Assembly (NCBI RefSeq): GCF_028435365.1
Contig: NZ_JAGTJJ010000050.1
Span: 1 to 64,000, forward strand
Length of the DNA stretch: 64,000 nucleotides
Source of the DNA: Polyangium jinanense
GTDB taxonomy: Bacteria; Myxococcota; Polyangia; Polyangiales; Polyangiaceae
Direction of reading: 5' to 3'
Positions within the stretch are counted from its first letter, which is position 1. Every line of letters starts with the position of its first letter. The notes beneath the pieces are model-generated. The model made no database searches, was not told the DNA's origin, and saw nothing but the letters and a program-made list of their open reading frames with translations. Shown here one piece after another: positions 34,089 to 44,003 of the stretch. A program made the translations under genes and the position numbers.

Positions 34089-34988
34089 TCAATAATGCCA
34101 GGGGAATTTCTTGTAATCGGGTTTGCGCTTTTCCAGGAACGCGTCGCGGCCCTCTTCGGCCTCCTCGGTGCCGTAGGCGAGCCGCGTCGCCTCGCCGGCG
34201 AAGAGCTGCTGGCCCACGAGGCCCTCGTCCGGGAGGTTGAAGCCGTATTTCAGCATTCGCATCGCGGTCGGGCTCTTGCCGTTGATGAGCGCGCCCCATT
34301 CGAGCGCCACCTTCTCCAGGTCCTCGTGCGGCACGGCGGCGTTCACCATCCCCATCGCCGCAGCCTGCTCCGCCGTGTAATCGAGGCCGAGGAAGAAGAT
34401 CTCCCGCGCCTTCTTCTGCCCGACCTGACGCGCGAGCAGCGCCGATCCGTAGCCGCTGTCAAAGCTCGCCACGTCGGGATCCGTCTGCTTGAACCGCGCG
34501 TGCTCCCGGCTCGCGAGCGTCATGTCGCAGACGACGTGCAGGCTGTGCCCGCCGCCCACGGCCCAGCCCGGCACGACGGCGATCACGACCTTCGGCATGA
34601 AACGAATGAGACGCTGCACCTCCAGGATGTGCAGTCGGCCGAGGCGCGCCGCGTCCACCTCGCCGGCCTCGCTCCCCTCGTATTTGTACCCATCCTTGCC
34701 GCGAATTCGTTGATCGCCGCCCGAGCAGAAGGCCCAGCCGCCGTCCTTCGGCGAGGGGCCGTTGCCCGTGATGAGCACGCAGCCCACGTCCGACGTGATC
34801 CGCGCGTGCTCGAGCGCCGTGTAGAGCTCGTCCACCGTCTTCGGCCGAAACGCGTTGCGCACCTCGGGCCGGTGGAAAGCGATACGCACGGTGCCCTGGT
34901 CCACGGCGCGGTGGTAGGTGATGTCCGTGAACGAAAAACCCGGCACCTCGCGCCAGCGCGCGGGATCGAAGATCGCTGAGACGGTCAT
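34089..34988 (-). CDS. menB: 1,4-dihydroxy-2-naphthoyl-CoA synthase (MenB)
   Basis: 299-residue crotonase-fold enzyme forming the naphthoquinone ring in menaquinone synthesis. Family signatures: FCSGGDQRIRG, GWAVGGGHSLHVVCDMTLAS, and a C-terminus GEATRLAYGTEEAEEGRDAFLEKRKPDYKKF (pattern as in actinobacterial MenB). At the oxyanion/base position it has Asp (D170 in KQTDPDVASFD) where bicarbonate-dependent enzymes have Gly, so it should be the bicarbonate-independent class, as in Mycobacterium. A strong GAGGAGG (34998-35004) 9 bases before the ATG fixes the start although the frame is open to 35036. No other men gene is nearby. Confidence 0.93.
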   Translation of the reverse strand: MTVSAIFDPARWREVPGFSFTDITYHRAVDQGTVRIAFHRPEVRNAFRPKTVDELYTALEHARITSDVGCVLITGNGPSPKDGGWAFCSGGDQRIRGKDGYKYEGSEAGEVDAARLGRLHILEVQRLIRFMPKVVIAVVPGWAVGGGHSLHVVCDMTLASREHARFKQTDPDVASFDSGYGSALLARQVGQKKAREIFFLGLDYTAEQAAAMGMVNAAVPHEDLEKVALEWGALINGKSPTAMRMLKYGFNLPDEGLVGQQLFAGEATRLAYGTEEAEEGRDAFLEKRKPDYKKFPWHY

Positions 34989-35062
34989 GGAATCGAGCCT
35001 CCTCGCGGCCGCGACCCTACACGTCCCCCGCGGCATCCGCCACAGGCCCTCGCGCGTGTTGT

Positions 35063-35122
35063 CAACTTGTCACGCGTGGCGCATCCGTCCGGCCAACTCG
35101 TCACGCGGAGGGCTCCGTCCGG
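35063..35122. repeat. Two imperfect 30-base direct repeats upstream of menB
   Basis: Units at 35063-35092 and 35094-35122 share caact-gtcacgcg and ccgtccgg with a few differences. The period is 31 bases, about three helical turns. They lie in the 238-base region between divergent menB and the secreted-protein gene at 35227, so they could be an operator for one or both. No regulator is identified. Confidence 0.55.
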
Positions 35123-35226
35123 ATGGAATCGCCCGCGCGCAGCAGGATTTGCTCCGTGGCACGAGCTGTGCTCAAACACGCGGGATGGATACAGCTTCGT
35201 CGGGTCTTTTGGACGGGAGGCGGCGC

Positions 35227-36378
35227 ATGTTTCGCTCGGCGTGGGCAGCGCTTTTGGTCGCGGCGGGGGGGCTCACGAGCGGCGCGGCGGAGGCGCAGAC
35301 GGTGGCGCTCCAGTCGCAGCAGCCCGTCGTCCGGACGCCCCAATCGGACCATACGGCCACGCCCTGGGACATCAACCGCGAGGAGTGCCTGGACCCCGAG
35401 GACACCTTCACCTTCAACCTCACGTTCTCGGGGTTCACGAGCTCGTATTCGTTCGAGGTCTGGGGCACGACGACGGCAGGGATCGATTGCAAGGATCCGA
35501 TGCAACGCACCGGCGCCGCGCCTCAATGCTTTCAGCTCAATCCATCGGAGCTCCCTCAAGCGAACCCCAAGGACAACATCGGGAAGGTCGTGCTGACGGC
35601 GCAGGAGATGGTGGCCGTCGATCAGGACCCCGACGTCCAGGCCTGCGCGGAGAACAGCATCACGGGGGCGGAGAAGGCGCTCGCGGTGCATTTCATGCTC
35701 TTCGGGAGCGGCTCGGTGGTCGCCAGCGCGACGTGGTCGAAGACGAAACTCGACCTCTGGGGGCCCGCTGCCCCGAAGAACGTGTCCCTGACGCAGGGGG
35801 ACGGTGGCTTCGAGGTCGACTTCGATCCTCCGACGGACACCGATTTCGCGGGCGTCGCCGTGTATTGCGCCAAAGGAAACGCCCTCTTCCCGAGCGGTCA
35901 GACCATCAATGGCGGCGCGGGGGGGAGCGGGGGCGCGGGCGGGAGCGGGGGCGCGGGCGGCGCGGGGGGGAGCGGGGGCGCGGGCGGGAGCGAGAGCGCG
36001 ACGTGCACGAGCCCCTTCGCCGCGGGGCAGCGGCCCGATCCCACGTGGACGCCTTGTGGCACCACCAGCAAGGTCTCCGATCTGGAGAACGGCGTCACCT
36101 ACGCGGTCGCCGTGGCGGCCAAGGATACCCGTGGCAATGTTGGACCGCTGTCCGAGGTGCACTGCGTGGCGCCCATCCCGGTCGACGATTTCTTCGAGGT
36201 CTACAATCAGCTCGGCGGCAAGGGCGGTGGCCTCTGCTCCGCTTCGGCTTCGCCCAGCTCCCGGGCCGCGGGGCTCTTCGGCGGCGCGGTCGCCCTGTCC
36301 GCGGTCGCGTTCGGCTTGCGACGGCGCAGGAGACCGCAAAGAGGCGGACGCGGCGCCGGCAGCGAGGGGGCGTCGTGA
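35227..36378 (+). CDS. Secreted protein with Gly-rich linker and MYXO-CTERM-like tail
   Basis: 383 residues. Signal peptide (WAALLVAAGGLTSGAAEAQ), a beta-rich N-terminal domain, a fibronectin-like second domain split by a (GGSGGAG)n linker at about residues 229-256, and a C-terminal tail with Cys (GGGLCSASAS), one helix (GLFGGAVALSAVAFGL) and RRRRR. The tail matches the MYXO-CTERM sorting signal, which myxobacteria use to route proteins to the outer surface, with processing at the Cys. The start is fixed by GGGAGG (35215-35220), 6 bases before the ATG; an upstream ATG at 35185 would add an unlikely leader. The next gene's ATG overlaps its TGA by one base. Ligand or function unknown. Confidence 0.8.
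   Translation: MFRSAWAALLVAAGGLTSGAAEAQTVALQSQQPVVRTPQSDHTATPWDINREECLDPEDTFTFNLTFSGFTSSYSFEVWGTTTAGIDCKDPMQRTGAAPQCFQLNPSELPQANPKDNIGKVVLTAQEMVAVDQDPDVQACAENSITGAEKALAVHFMLFGSGSVVASATWSKTKLDLWGPAAPKNVSLTQGDGGFEVDFDPPTDTDFAGVAVYCAKGNALFPSGQTINGGAGGSGGAGGSGGAGGAGGSGGAGGSESATCTSPFAAGQRPDPTWTPCGTTSKVSDLENGVTYAVAVAAKDTRGNVGPLSEVHCVAPIPVDDFFEVYNQLGGKGGGLCSASASPSSRAAGLFGGAVALSAVAFGLRRRRRPQRGGRGAGSEGAS
35911..35995 (+). repeat. In-frame GGSGGAG-coding repeat
   Basis: Tandem G-rich repeats inside the gene at 35227-36378, alternating ggggggagcggg and ggcgcgggcggg units. They code a flexible Gly/Ser/Ala linker between two domains. Slippage here could vary linker length without shifting the frame when units of 3n are gained or lost. 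Confidence 0.75.
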
Positions 36379-37190
36379 TGCGGACGAAGATTTTCGCTTC
36401 GGCGCTCGTCGCCCTCGCCGCGCTGCTCGCCGCCGAGGGCGCGGAGGCGCAAACGACGAGGCGGATCCGCGATTCGAACTGGCGACAGAGCGAGCGCGGG
36501 AGCGTGCAGCAGGGCAGCCCTCAGCGGTTCGCGCTCGAGCTCCGCTTTGGCCCTTATTATCCGGCCGTCGACGACGAGTTCGGCGGCGATGGCCCGTACA
36601 GCAAGTTCTTCGGCGACAAGGGCCGGTTCCATTTCGGCGCCGAGTTCGATTGGCAAGCGCTGCGCATTCCCTGGGTCGGCTCGCTCGGACCTGGCATCGG
36701 CCTGGGATACACCTCGGCGTCGGGCAAGGCCTTCCGCGAGGGGACGTACGACGCGCCCGACGGGGCGTATTATTATGACGATCGGCGCGTGGGCGAGACG
36801 TCGCTCACCATTCTCCCGATGCACCTCTCGGCCGTGCTCCGCTTCGACGAGCTCTTCCGCCGCACCGGGATTCCGATCATTCCTTATGGCAAGATCGGCT
36901 TCGGTGCGGGCCTCTGGTGGGTCGACGTCGGGGATGAAACGGCAGAGGTCGGGACCGGCGATGACGCCGTCAAGGGCCGCGGATTCAGTTATGGCGTGCA
37001 CTGGGCGCTCGGCGGCATGCTCGCGCTCGACTGGCTCGGCCGCCGCTCGATGGCCGCGCTCGATCAGGAGTCGGGCATCAACCACGTGCACCTTTTCGGC
37101 GAGTGGACGAACCAGAACCTCGGCCTCGGCGCGAATCAAATGAAGGTCGGCACCTCGACCTGGACCGTGGGCCTCACGCTCGAGATGTGA
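36378..37190 (+). CDS. Outer-membrane beta-barrel-like protein
   Basis: 270 residues. Signal peptide ([19 protein letters not shown]) then a Gly/Tyr-rich beta protein with long alternating strands ([37 protein letters not shown]) ending in a terminal strand with final Met (WTVGLTLEM). It fits a myxobacterial outer-membrane protein of unknown role. The ATG overlaps the upstream stop by one base (TGATG), so it is probably co-translated with the MYXO-CTERM-like protein and may be its partner at the surface. It converges on the lipoprotein gene ending at 37198. Confidence 0.75.
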   Translation: MRTKIFASALVALAALLAAEGAEAQTTRRIRDSNWRQSERGSVQQGSPQRFALELRFGPYYPAVDDEFGGDGPYSKFFGDKGRFHFGAEFDWQALRIPWVGSLGPGIGLGYTSASGKAFREGTYDAPDGAYYYDDRRVGETSLTILPMHLSAVLRFDELFRRTGIPIIPYGKIGFGAGLWWVDVGDETAEVGTGDDAVKGRGFSYGVHWALGGMLALDWLGRRSMAALDQESGINHVHLFGEWTNQNLGLGANQMKVGTSTWTVGLTLEM

Positions 37191-37197
37191 ACACGCG

Positions 37198-38016
37198 TCA
37201 GGGGGTTTCGAGGGCCCCGGGCGTATACACGAACGGCTTTCCGTTCGCGGGATCGACGAGCCCCTCGGTGTACGCCTTGATCTTGGCGTCGCCGAGGAGC
37301 TCGGACCAGTGGCGGATCCGCGCTCGGGCGCGGTCGATCTCGGGTGTTTGGATGCTCCACGCCCTCGCCCGGAGCAACGCGTCGGCGTAATGGCGGACCA
37401 GGGCGGCCTCGGTCGCCTGGAGCCAGTTTTCCCGCGCGGACTGGAACATCTCCTCGCGCCTCCGGCGGAGCTCCTGCGACATGGAAGCGAGGTTCGGATC
37501 GCCGCTCGTCGCGGCCTTGTCGAGCAACTCTTCTTCTTTGTCGGTGTAGAGTTTTACGCGGGGCGGCTCGGCGCCCGCGAGGCGCTGACGCAGGACGTCG
37601 TAAAGGGCGGCTTGCTGGATGCGCGCGCGGATCGAAACGACGCGGGGCTCGGGGCGCACGGCGAGCCAATCGAATTCGCTGCTGAGGCTGTGGACCACGG
37701 CGAAATCGTCGTCGTACGCCTTCTTGACCTCCATGATGTTGCCCGCGTAGGGCTCGATCGCCCGATCGATATCGAGCCGCCGGGGGATTCTCTTCACGAT
37801 CGCGGCGTACACGCACGCGGGCTCGTTCTCGTCCTCGGCCTTGCCGGGCGGGCAGGCGGCGTCGGGAGCTTCGGCTGCAGGCGTGGTCTCGGGGGCGGGA
37901 TCGGCGGGGGTGTTCGTGGTCGCCGCCGGCGCCGCCACGCGTGGCTCGGAGGGCGTGGGTGTGGCGCAGGCCGTGGCGGCGGTCGTGAGTGCGGCGAGGA
38001 GGAAGGAGCGTCGCAC
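37198..38016 (-). CDS. Lipoprotein of unknown function
   Basis: 272 residues. Basic N-terminus ([17 protein letters not shown]), lipobox ATAC, a Thr/Pro/Ala-rich spacer, then a mostly helical domain rich in charged residues ([35 protein letters not shown]) with TonB-like features: [18 protein letters not shown] and [13 protein letters not shown]. No family is assigned with confidence. The frame is open to 38265, but the GTG at 38016 begins a normal lipoprotein signal; the longer form would overlap the divergent gene at 38092. Confidence 0.68.
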   Translation of the reverse strand: MRRSFLLAALTTAATACATPTPSEPRVAAPAATTNTPADPAPETTPAAEAPDAACPPGKAEDENEPACVYAAIVKRIPRRLDIDRAIEPYAGNIMEVKKAYDDDFAVVHSLSSEFDWLAVRPEPRVVSIRARIQQAALYDVLRQRLAGAEPPRVKLYTDKEEELLDKAATSGDPNLASMSQELRRRREEMFQSARENWLQATEAALVRHYADALLRARAWSIQTPEIDRARARIRHWSELLGDAKIKAYTEGLVDPANGKPFVYTPGALETP

Positions 38017-38091
38017 GATGAGCCGAGTATACAGCTTGACGCCGCGTGCGTGCTGGGCGAATGCAATTTCGTGGGCAGCGATCTCTACGAT

Positions 38092-40530
38092 GTGAGCATT
38101 CGATCCTACCGGGAGTGGACGCGCGACGAGGCCGAGCGGCGCGCCCTCGCGCTCGGGCCGAATATCGAGACGGCGGTGCGCTTCTTCGACGAGGAAGGTC
38201 CCTTCGTCGAGGCGCGATTCCACGTGAAGAGCATTCACCCTGATGCGCCGATCGCGTGGGATCACGGCTTCGTGGTCCGGCTCTTCGACGAGGCCGTGCT
38301 GGAATGCGAGGCGCCTGCGGGCGAGACGTTCGGCTACGAATGCACGCCCCTCGCCCGCGAGATCCAGACCCTTTGGAAGATGAAGTTCGAGTTCGACAAA
38401 AAGAAGAAGCTCCCCGTCCTCGTCGCGGACGTCCTCGTGAAGCAGCGCGGCTCCGGGCGCAATCGCAATCCGATGGGGGACACGGCGGAGTTCGTCGCTT
38501 TCTTGCCGAAGCGGCTCGCGCCGAACATCTCGAAGCTAGGACATTTCGCGTCGCGTGCTTGGTCCGGGCCCACGTGGAGGCAATGTGAAGACGAACCGAG
38601 GACGAAACGGCCGCGGTTCGCGCATGTGTTTCCTGTTCGCCGCTCGTTCGTCCTGGGAACGTCGCTGGAATCCGCGATAGGCATCGTGCCCCGCGCCGAG
38701 GGAGGCGTGTATGTGCTGACCCCGCTGCTCCTCGCCGCGGTTTCGCGGAACGGCGAGGTCACGCCCGTGTTCGAGGTCGGAGCGGTGAGCGGGGGCGCCG
38801 TCGCGAAATCGATCGCCGTGGATAGCGCGGGGAACGTGTGGATCGGCACGGCCAAGGGATTGGTCCTGCGCGAGCGCTCGGGCGAGGTGACACGTTTCGG
38901 GGCGAAGCACGGGATCAAGAGCGCGGTGGGCGTGGCGATCGGGCCGGATGGACGGGTCTTCGCCGGAGGAAAGGACGGGCTTTTCGTCCGCACGGAGGCG
39001 GGAGGGTCGTGGTCGCTCGTCCATCCGGACCTCGAGGGCGAGGATATTCGAACCGTGCATGCCGGCGAGGACGGCACGATATGGGCGACGAGCCTCCGAT
39101 ACGTGTGGAGGGTTCGTCCGGATGGAACCCTCGACAAGATGGGCAGCCGGCAGGGCATCGGTAGCATCAGGCATGTGATTCCGCTCCCGGACGGCTCTGC
39201 CTGGGTCATCCCCACCCTCGGGGCCGTCGTCCGCGTTGCCGCGACCGCCCCGAGCGCGACGCCTTGCCCGATCGCGCAAAACCTGGCCCCCGAGGGAGTT
39301 TGGGAGGGGGTCGTCAGGAAAAACGGCGCTTCGGTCCTCGTCACGGGAACGGCGCACGTCCTTCGCATCGAGGAGGACGCGGCGCCGCGTTGCTTCGTTT
39401 TCGAGAATACCTGCGAGGCGCTGCGCGAGGAGAACATATGGGTCCCCTACGTGTGTCTTTCCCACGAGGGGGACGTGTTCGTCGCGACGGCGATGGGGCT
39501 CTCGATCGCGCGGGCCGAGGATCTCGCCGCGGCAACACAAACGACGCCGCTCAATGCGGATCTGCCGCACTTCGCGCATATCGAACCGGTTCGGCTGCAG
39601 CCGGGGAGCGACGAGGCGTCGGGTGGGGACGTCGTCGATTTCCAGGGCAAGAACGTCGTGCTGACGGGCACGCTGGGGACGATGATGCGCGCGGAGGCGG
39701 AGAAGCTGCTCGTGGCGCACGGGGCGGTGCTGTCGGATTCGGTCGGGAAGAAGACCGATTACCTCATTGCAGGGGCCAAGGCCGGGAGCAAGCTGGCGAA
39801 GGCGGAGCAGCTTGGCGTGAAGGTGCTCGGGGAGGATGCGCTCGTCGCCTTGAAACAAGGGAAAGCGGCGCCGGCCGCGAAGGCCGAGGCAAAAGAAGCG
39901 AAGCCCGCGAAGGCGCCGCCGCGCAAGGAAGCGGCCGATCTTGCGCGGTTGTTCCCGCTTTCCGATCAGCCCGGCGCGCCCGCGGGAAACCTCGAGCGTG
40001 GCCTCATGCGGAGCCTCGCGGAGTCGAGCGTGCCGATGACGCCAGCGCAATGGAAGAAGCTCGTCGCCAAACACAAGAAGTTCCTGGATGCCGGCGGCGC
40101 GGGCGGAGTGTTCCATTCGCTGGAGGCGAGTGGCCTGGTCATGGCCGTGTATGCCGGCGGGTCGGGAGGGAAGCGGGACGATCAGGCGAGCTTGCAACGC
40201 CATCGGCTCCCGCCCGATTTCGACGCGAAAAAAGCGCGCCTGCCCTGGGCGAGCGGCTGCAGCATGATCGCGGAGAAGGTGGATTTCTCCGGCGCTGATC
40301 TCTCGCACGGCAATTACACCGACTCGTTCATGGCCGGCGCGCGTTTCGACGGCGCGAAGCTCGCCGGCTCGGATTTCTCGCGCACGGACTTCACGGGCGC
40401 GAGCTTCCGTGACGCGGATCTCTCGGGCGCCGATTTCGAGCACTGCGATCTGCGCGGCGCGGATTTCACGGGCGCAAAGCTCGCCGGCGCGCGGTTCCCG
40501 GGCGCGAAGCTCGACGGCGTCATCGTCTGA
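38092..40530 (+). CDS. Propeller-BRCT-pentapeptide multidomain protein
   Basis: About 812 residues without signal peptide, so cytoplasmic. Residues 1-170: no family recognised, charged and possibly alpha/beta. Residues about 200-475: WD/regulator-propeller-like blades ([56 protein letters not shown]). Residues about 513-591: a BRCT domain as in NAD-dependent DNA ligase ([28 protein letters not shown]). Then an Ala/Lys-rich linker and a helical domain. From about 730 to the end: some 16 pentapeptide repeats (ADLSG, ARFDG, ADFTG type). BRCT plus pentapeptides suggests DNA or protein scaffolding; the pentapeptide solenoid can mimic DNA. Start uncertain: GTG codons at 38050, 38071 and 38092 are all in frame and none has a good Shine-Dalgarno. 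Confidence 0.8.
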   Translation: MSIRSYREWTRDEAERRALALGPNIETAVRFFDEEGPFVEARFHVKSIHPDAPIAWDHGFVVRLFDEAVLECEAPAGETFGYECTPLAREIQTLWKMKFEFDKKKKLPVLVADVLVKQRGSGRNRNPMGDTAEFVAFLPKRLAPNISKLGHFASRAWSGPTWRQCEDEPRTKRPRFAHVFPVRRSFVLGTSLESAIGIVPRAEGGVYVLTPLLLAAVSRNGEVTPVFEVGAVSGGAVAKSIAVDSAGNVWIGTAKGLVLRERSGEVTRFGAKHGIKSAVGVAIGPDGRVFAGGKDGLFVRTEAGGSWSLVHPDLEGEDIRTVHAGEDGTIWATSLRYVWRVRPDGTLDKMGSRQGIGSIRHVIPLPDGSAWVIPTLGAVVRVAATAPSATPCPIAQNLAPEGVWEGVVRKNGASVLVTGTAHVLRIEEDAAPRCFVFENTCEALREENIWVPYVCLSHEGDVFVATAMGLSIARAEDLAAATQTTPLNADLPHFAHIEPVRLQPGSDEASGGDVVDFQGKNVVLTGTLGTMMRAEAEKLLVAHGAVLSDSVGKKTDYLIAGAKAGSKLAKAEQLGVKVLGEDALVALKQGKAAPAAKAEAKEAKPAKAPPRKEAADLARLFPLSDQPGAPAGNLERGLMRSLAESSVPMTPAQWKKLVAKHKKFLDAGGAGGVFHSLEASGLVMAVYAGGSGGKRDDQASLQRHRLPPDFDAKKARLPWASGCSMIAEKVDFSGADLSHGNYTDSFMAGARFDGAKLAGSDFSRTDFTGASFRDADLSGADFEHCDLRGADFTGAKLAGARFPGAKLDGVIV

Positions 40531-40531
40531 T

Positions 40532-40852
40532 TCAGGGCTCGACGAAGAATTTCGGCGCTTCGATCCGCTCGCCTTTGCAACGCGGGCAGCGGCTCGGGCG
40601 GCCGAAGGCGCGGCGATCCTCGAAGACGTATCCACAGCCGAGGCAGGTCGCGGGGCTCACGCCGAGGGCGCTGCCTTGCCCGGCGAGCGAGCGGGCGACG
40701 TGTTCGAGGTGGGCGAGTACGTCCTTCTCGCGGAGCCCGAGCGAGATGGCGAGCGCGCGCGCCGTGGATCGACCGGACCGCAATGCTTCGAGCAGCGCCT
40801 GCCGCGTGGTCTCGGCGCGCTCCTTGGGTACGGGCGGCTCCTTTTCCTTCAT
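40532..40852 (-). CDS. Small HTH-plus-zinc-ribbon transcriptional regulator
   Basis: 106 residues. N-terminal winged-helix/HTH (TTRQALLEALRSGRSTARAL, then ISLGLREKDVLAHLEHV), C-terminal zinc ribbon with two Cys pairs (CLGCGY and CPRCKG). This matches the predicted archaeal/bacterial regulator family with HTH fused to a Zn-ribbon. It is transcribed away from the hydrolase gene at 40957, with 104 bases between them, which would be the natural target region. Its stop lies immediately after the end of the BRCT gene. The effector is unknown. Confidence 0.85.
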   Translation of the reverse strand: MKEKEPPVPKERAETTRQALLEALRSGRSTARALAISLGLREKDVLAHLEHVARSLAGQGSALGVSPATCLGCGYVFEDRRAFGRPSRCPRCKGERIEAPKFFVEP

Positions 40853-40956
40853 ACGACGACAATTCTACAGGAAGAGCGCACGGAAAGCACGGTCCTCCGT
40901 GGGGCGGGCGGCGAGGAAATGCCGGGACGCCCTGATTTCCTGATAGAGTAGGGCTG

Positions 40957-42939
40957 ATGAAGCGCTCGCTCTTCCTCCTCGTCCGGGCCGCGATCGTCGT
41001 GGGCCTCGGGCTCGGTTCGGTCGCATGTTCCTCGAACGCCGAGGAGCCGCTTGATTGTCCGACGATCTCGCCGCCCGCAGGCGCACCGAAGCTGCTCGGG
41101 GCCGATTGTGATCCGCTGGTCCCGACGCAATGCGGCTATCCGTTCCCCTCGAACGTGTGGCTCGAGGACGATACGAGCAGGCCGACGGGGAAACGCGTGG
41201 CGTTCGGCGCGACGACACTCCCGGTCGCGGCGGGCCACGGGCCGCTGGATCCGGAATGGTGGGCGCCGAGTGATGGGTTTTCCCCGGGGCAGCCGGCGTT
41301 GACGCACCTGCCGGGTGCGACGATCACGGGATTGCCGACGCAGGATTCGATCGAGCTCTCGCTGTCGGACACGTCGCCAACCGTGATTCTGGATGCGGAG
41401 ACGGGCGAGCGGGTGCCTCATTTCTCGGAGCTCGATCAAAGCCTCGTGACGGAGGCGGACGAGGAGCGTGCGCTGCTCGTGCGGCCGGTCGTGCGTCTCG
41501 CGGACGCGCGGCGGTACATCGTGGCGATCCGGAACGTGGTGGACGCGGGCGGCAAAACCATTGCGCCGTCCCCGGCGTTTCAGGCGCTCCGGGACGGGAC
41601 GGGGTCGTGTGAGCCTTCGGTCGAGAGGCGGCGCGAGCTTTACGGCGATATCTTCGCGCGGCTGGAGAAAGCGGGGATCCCGCGGAAGGATCTTCAGATT
41701 GCGTGGGATTTCACCACGGCGAGCCGCGAAAACAACACGGCGGGGCTCGTGGCGATGCGGGACGACGCGCTCATGAAGGTGGGCGCGGAGGGGCCGGAGT
41801 ACACGCTGACGAGCACGGAGGAGTTCACGGAGGAGGAAAACCCGCGGATCTGGAGGCGGCTCGTCGGGATGATGAAGGTGCCGCTGTACCTGGACGCGCC
41901 GGGGCCGGGGGCGTCGCTCGTGCGGGGGGACGATGGTTTGCCGAAGCAGAACGGCTTCGCCGAATACGAGTTCGTGGTGCACGTGCCGCACGCGGCGAAG
42001 CAGGGGCAGAAGCTCGCGCTCATCCAGAATGGCCACGGGCTGCTCGGCTCGAAGTTCGAGGGGGGCGACGGATACCTCGGGGAGCTCGCGAATCGGCACG
42101 GATACGTGGCCTTCTCGGTGGATCTCGTGGGCATGGCCAGCGAGGACGTCCCGAGCATCACGGACGCGCTGGTGACGGACGCGGGGGCGTTCCGGAAGAG
42201 CGTGGACCGGCAGCACCAGGGCATTCTGAACAGCCTTTTGGCGATGCGAATGATGTCGGGCCGCTTCGTGAACGAGCCGCTCTTGCAGGTGAACGGCGAG
42301 AGCGTGATCGACCCGGCGCAGCGATTTTACCGCGGCGATAGCCAGGGCGGGATCTTCGGGACGACGTACATGGCGCTCTCGACGGACGTGATGCGTGGGC
42401 TCGTGAGCGTGCCGGGCATGCCCTACACGATGCTGCTGGATCGGAGCACCGATTTCGCGCCGTTTTTCCTGTTCCTGAAGGGCGCTTACGGGACGGGCCG
42501 GAACATTCAGCTCGTGGAAGGGCTGATGCAGATGTTGTGGGATCGAACGGAGCCGAATGGATACGCGCCGTACATCCGGGAGAACATGCTGCCGGGGACG
42601 CCGGCGCATGATCTTTTGATTCACGTGGCGATCGGGGACTACCAGGTGTCGCCGCTCGGAGCGCACATCCTGGCGCGGACGGTGGGCGCGAAGAACCTGG
42701 CCCCGGTGAATCGAACGATCTGGGGTGTGGACGAGGCGCCGGCGCCGCTGTCAGGGGCGGCGATCGTGGAGTACGATTTCGGTTTGCCAGAGGCGCCGAA
42801 GACGAATACGCCGCCGAAGGGGGAGGATGATCCGCACGGGAAGGTGAGGGCGCTCGATGCGGCTTATTCGCAGAGCGATGCGTTTTTCCGGACGGGGGTG
42901 ATCAAGCCGTTCTGCGAGGGGGCGTGTAATCCGGAGTGA
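40957..42939 (+). CDS. Alpha/beta-hydrolase-fold lipoprotein
   Basis: 660 residues. A lipoprotein signal ends at C24 (GLGLGSVAC). A Cys-containing N-terminal region (CPTISPPAG; CDPLVPTQCGYPFPSN) is typical of myxobacterial exoproteins. The C-terminal half is an alpha/beta hydrolase: oxyanion region LIQNGHGLLGS and nucleophile elbow GDSQGG with Ser462. Asp/His acids are not assigned with certainty (HDLLIHVAIGD is a candidate). It is probably an esterase or lipase acting at the cell surface. Convergent with the next gene: its TGA (42937-42939) abuts the other stop (42940-42942) with no gap. Confidence 0.82.
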   Translation: MKRSLFLLVRAAIVVGLGLGSVACSSNAEEPLDCPTISPPAGAPKLLGADCDPLVPTQCGYPFPSNVWLEDDTSRPTGKRVAFGATTLPVAAGHGPLDPEWWAPSDGFSPGQPALTHLPGATITGLPTQDSIELSLSDTSPTVILDAETGERVPHFSELDQSLVTEADEERALLVRPVVRLADARRYIVAIRNVVDAGGKTIAPSPAFQALRDGTGSCEPSVERRRELYGDIFARLEKAGIPRKDLQIAWDFTTASRENNTAGLVAMRDDALMKVGAEGPEYTLTSTEEFTEEENPRIWRRLVGMMKVPLYLDAPGPGASLVRGDDGLPKQNGFAEYEFVVHVPHAAKQGQKLALIQNGHGLLGSKFEGGDGYLGELANRHGYVAFSVDLVGMASEDVPSITDALVTDAGAFRKSVDRQHQGILNSLLAMRMMSGRFVNEPLLQVNGESVIDPAQRFYRGDSQGGIFGTTYMALSTDVMRGLVSVPGMPYTMLLDRSTDFAPFFLFLKGAYGTGRNIQLVEGLMQMLWDRTEPNGYAPYIRENMLPGTPAHDLLIHVAIGDYQVSPLGAHILARTVGAKNLAPVNRTIWGVDEAPAPLSGAAIVEYDFGLPEAPKTNTPPKGEDDPHGKVRALDAAYSQSDAFFRTGVIKPFCEGACNPE

Positions 42940-43971
42940 TCAGGGGGCGCAGAGGCCGCTCTCGCATTTCTTGTTGTAACACTCGATGAGCTGGGTACAC
43001 GGGTCGCCCGGCCCCTTGACGCAGGTTTTCTGACCATCGCCATCCGGATCTGCACATTGATTGCTTGCGCAGTTGCCGTTGACGGAGCACGGAAGGCCCA
43101 GCATGCTCTCGCAGCCTCCGCCTCCGTTGCACGCAAGGTTGTCGGCGTGCAGGCAAGATTCCCCGTTGCCGAAGGAGGGATCCTCTTCGTATTTAGGTGT
43201 CCATTCACAAAGGCCAAGCGTTCCGGGCCGATTGCAGCTTTTACAAGGGGCGTCGCACGCATTCGAGCAGCAGACCCCCTCCGCGCAGTAGCCGGTTAGG
43301 CAGTCGCTTGGACCGGCGCAGTATTGGCCCTGCGCACACCTGGGACAAAAGTTACCGCCGCAGTCGACATCCGTTTCGTCGCCATTCTTCTTGCCGTCGC
43401 TGCAGCGAAAGCAGCTCTTTGTATCGGGATCGCAGAAGCTGCCGCTCGGACCGCAATCGGCATGCGTCAGGCACTGGACGCATGCCCCTTCCGCGTCGCA
43501 GAGCTTACCGCTGTTCATGGTGCAAGGAGTGCCCTGCGCCTCGACGACAGAGACTTCCCCGCCCTTCCCATCACATTGCGCCTGCTTACAGTCCCCTTCG
43601 GGCTGAGGGGTTACCGATGTTCCTGCCGCAGCGAGGGTGCGCGTGCATATCCTTGCGGCACACGTCCACTTCTCGCATGCCGTGGAGGTTCCACAGTCGT
43701 CGACGCTGATGCAACCTACACACTGGCCGTCGCCGTCGCAGACGCCAAGGGGACACACTGCGTGCCCTGCAGAGGGGCGCTGCGTGCAGACGTTCGCCTC
43801 ACAGGTCCAGAAGAAGCAAAGCGGTGATTCACCGCAGTCGGAAGGCACGACGCAGGCCCGGCAGTTTGCGTCCTCGCATACCTTCTCGTACTCGTCGATG
43901 CCAAGGGCGAGGCCGCATCCGACGATCATGCCGGCGAGAAGAATGGCCAGCGGGATCCGGATGGAGCGCAT
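42940..43971 (-). CDS. Cys-rich repeat lipoprotein A
   Basis: 343 residues. Signal with lipobox VGC (LLAGMIVGCGLALG). About forty Cys arranged as C-x(2-6)-C repeats (CVVPSDCGESPLCFFWTC; CISVDDCGTSTACEKWTC), the extracellular Cys-rich repeat type common in myxobacteria, then a C-terminal half nearly shared with the next gene (CSDGKKNGDETDVDCGG; CADPDGDGQKTC; GLCAP end). Disulphide-bonded surface protein, possible adhesin or binding module. Base composition is clearly less GC-rich than the rest of the window, with more A/T at third positions. It reads in the same direction as the paralogue at 44004-45125. Confidence 0.82.
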   Translation of the reverse strand: MRSIRIPLAILLAGMIVGCGLALGIDEYEKVCEDANCRACVVPSDCGESPLCFFWTCEANVCTQRPSAGHAVCPLGVCDGDGQCVGCISVDDCGTSTACEKWTCAARICTRTLAAAGTSVTPQPEGDCKQAQCDGKGGEVSVVEAQGTPCTMNSGKLCDAEGACVQCLTHADCGPSGSFCDPDTKSCFRCSDGKKNGDETDVDCGGNFCPRCAQGQYCAGPSDCLTGYCAEGVCCSNACDAPCKSCNRPGTLGLCEWTPKYEEDPSFGNGESCLHADNLACNGGGGCESMLGLPCSVNGNCASNQCADPDGDGQKTCVKGPGDPCTQLIECYNKKCESGLCAP

Positions 43972-44003
43972 CGGGGCACCCTTCAGGGCAAGGGCTCACG
44001 CTC

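Noticed and set aside
35905..35995. G-rich tract as a G-quadruplex regulatory site
   Set aside because: It lies within a coding linker and is explained by Gly codons. No evidence of function as DNA structure.
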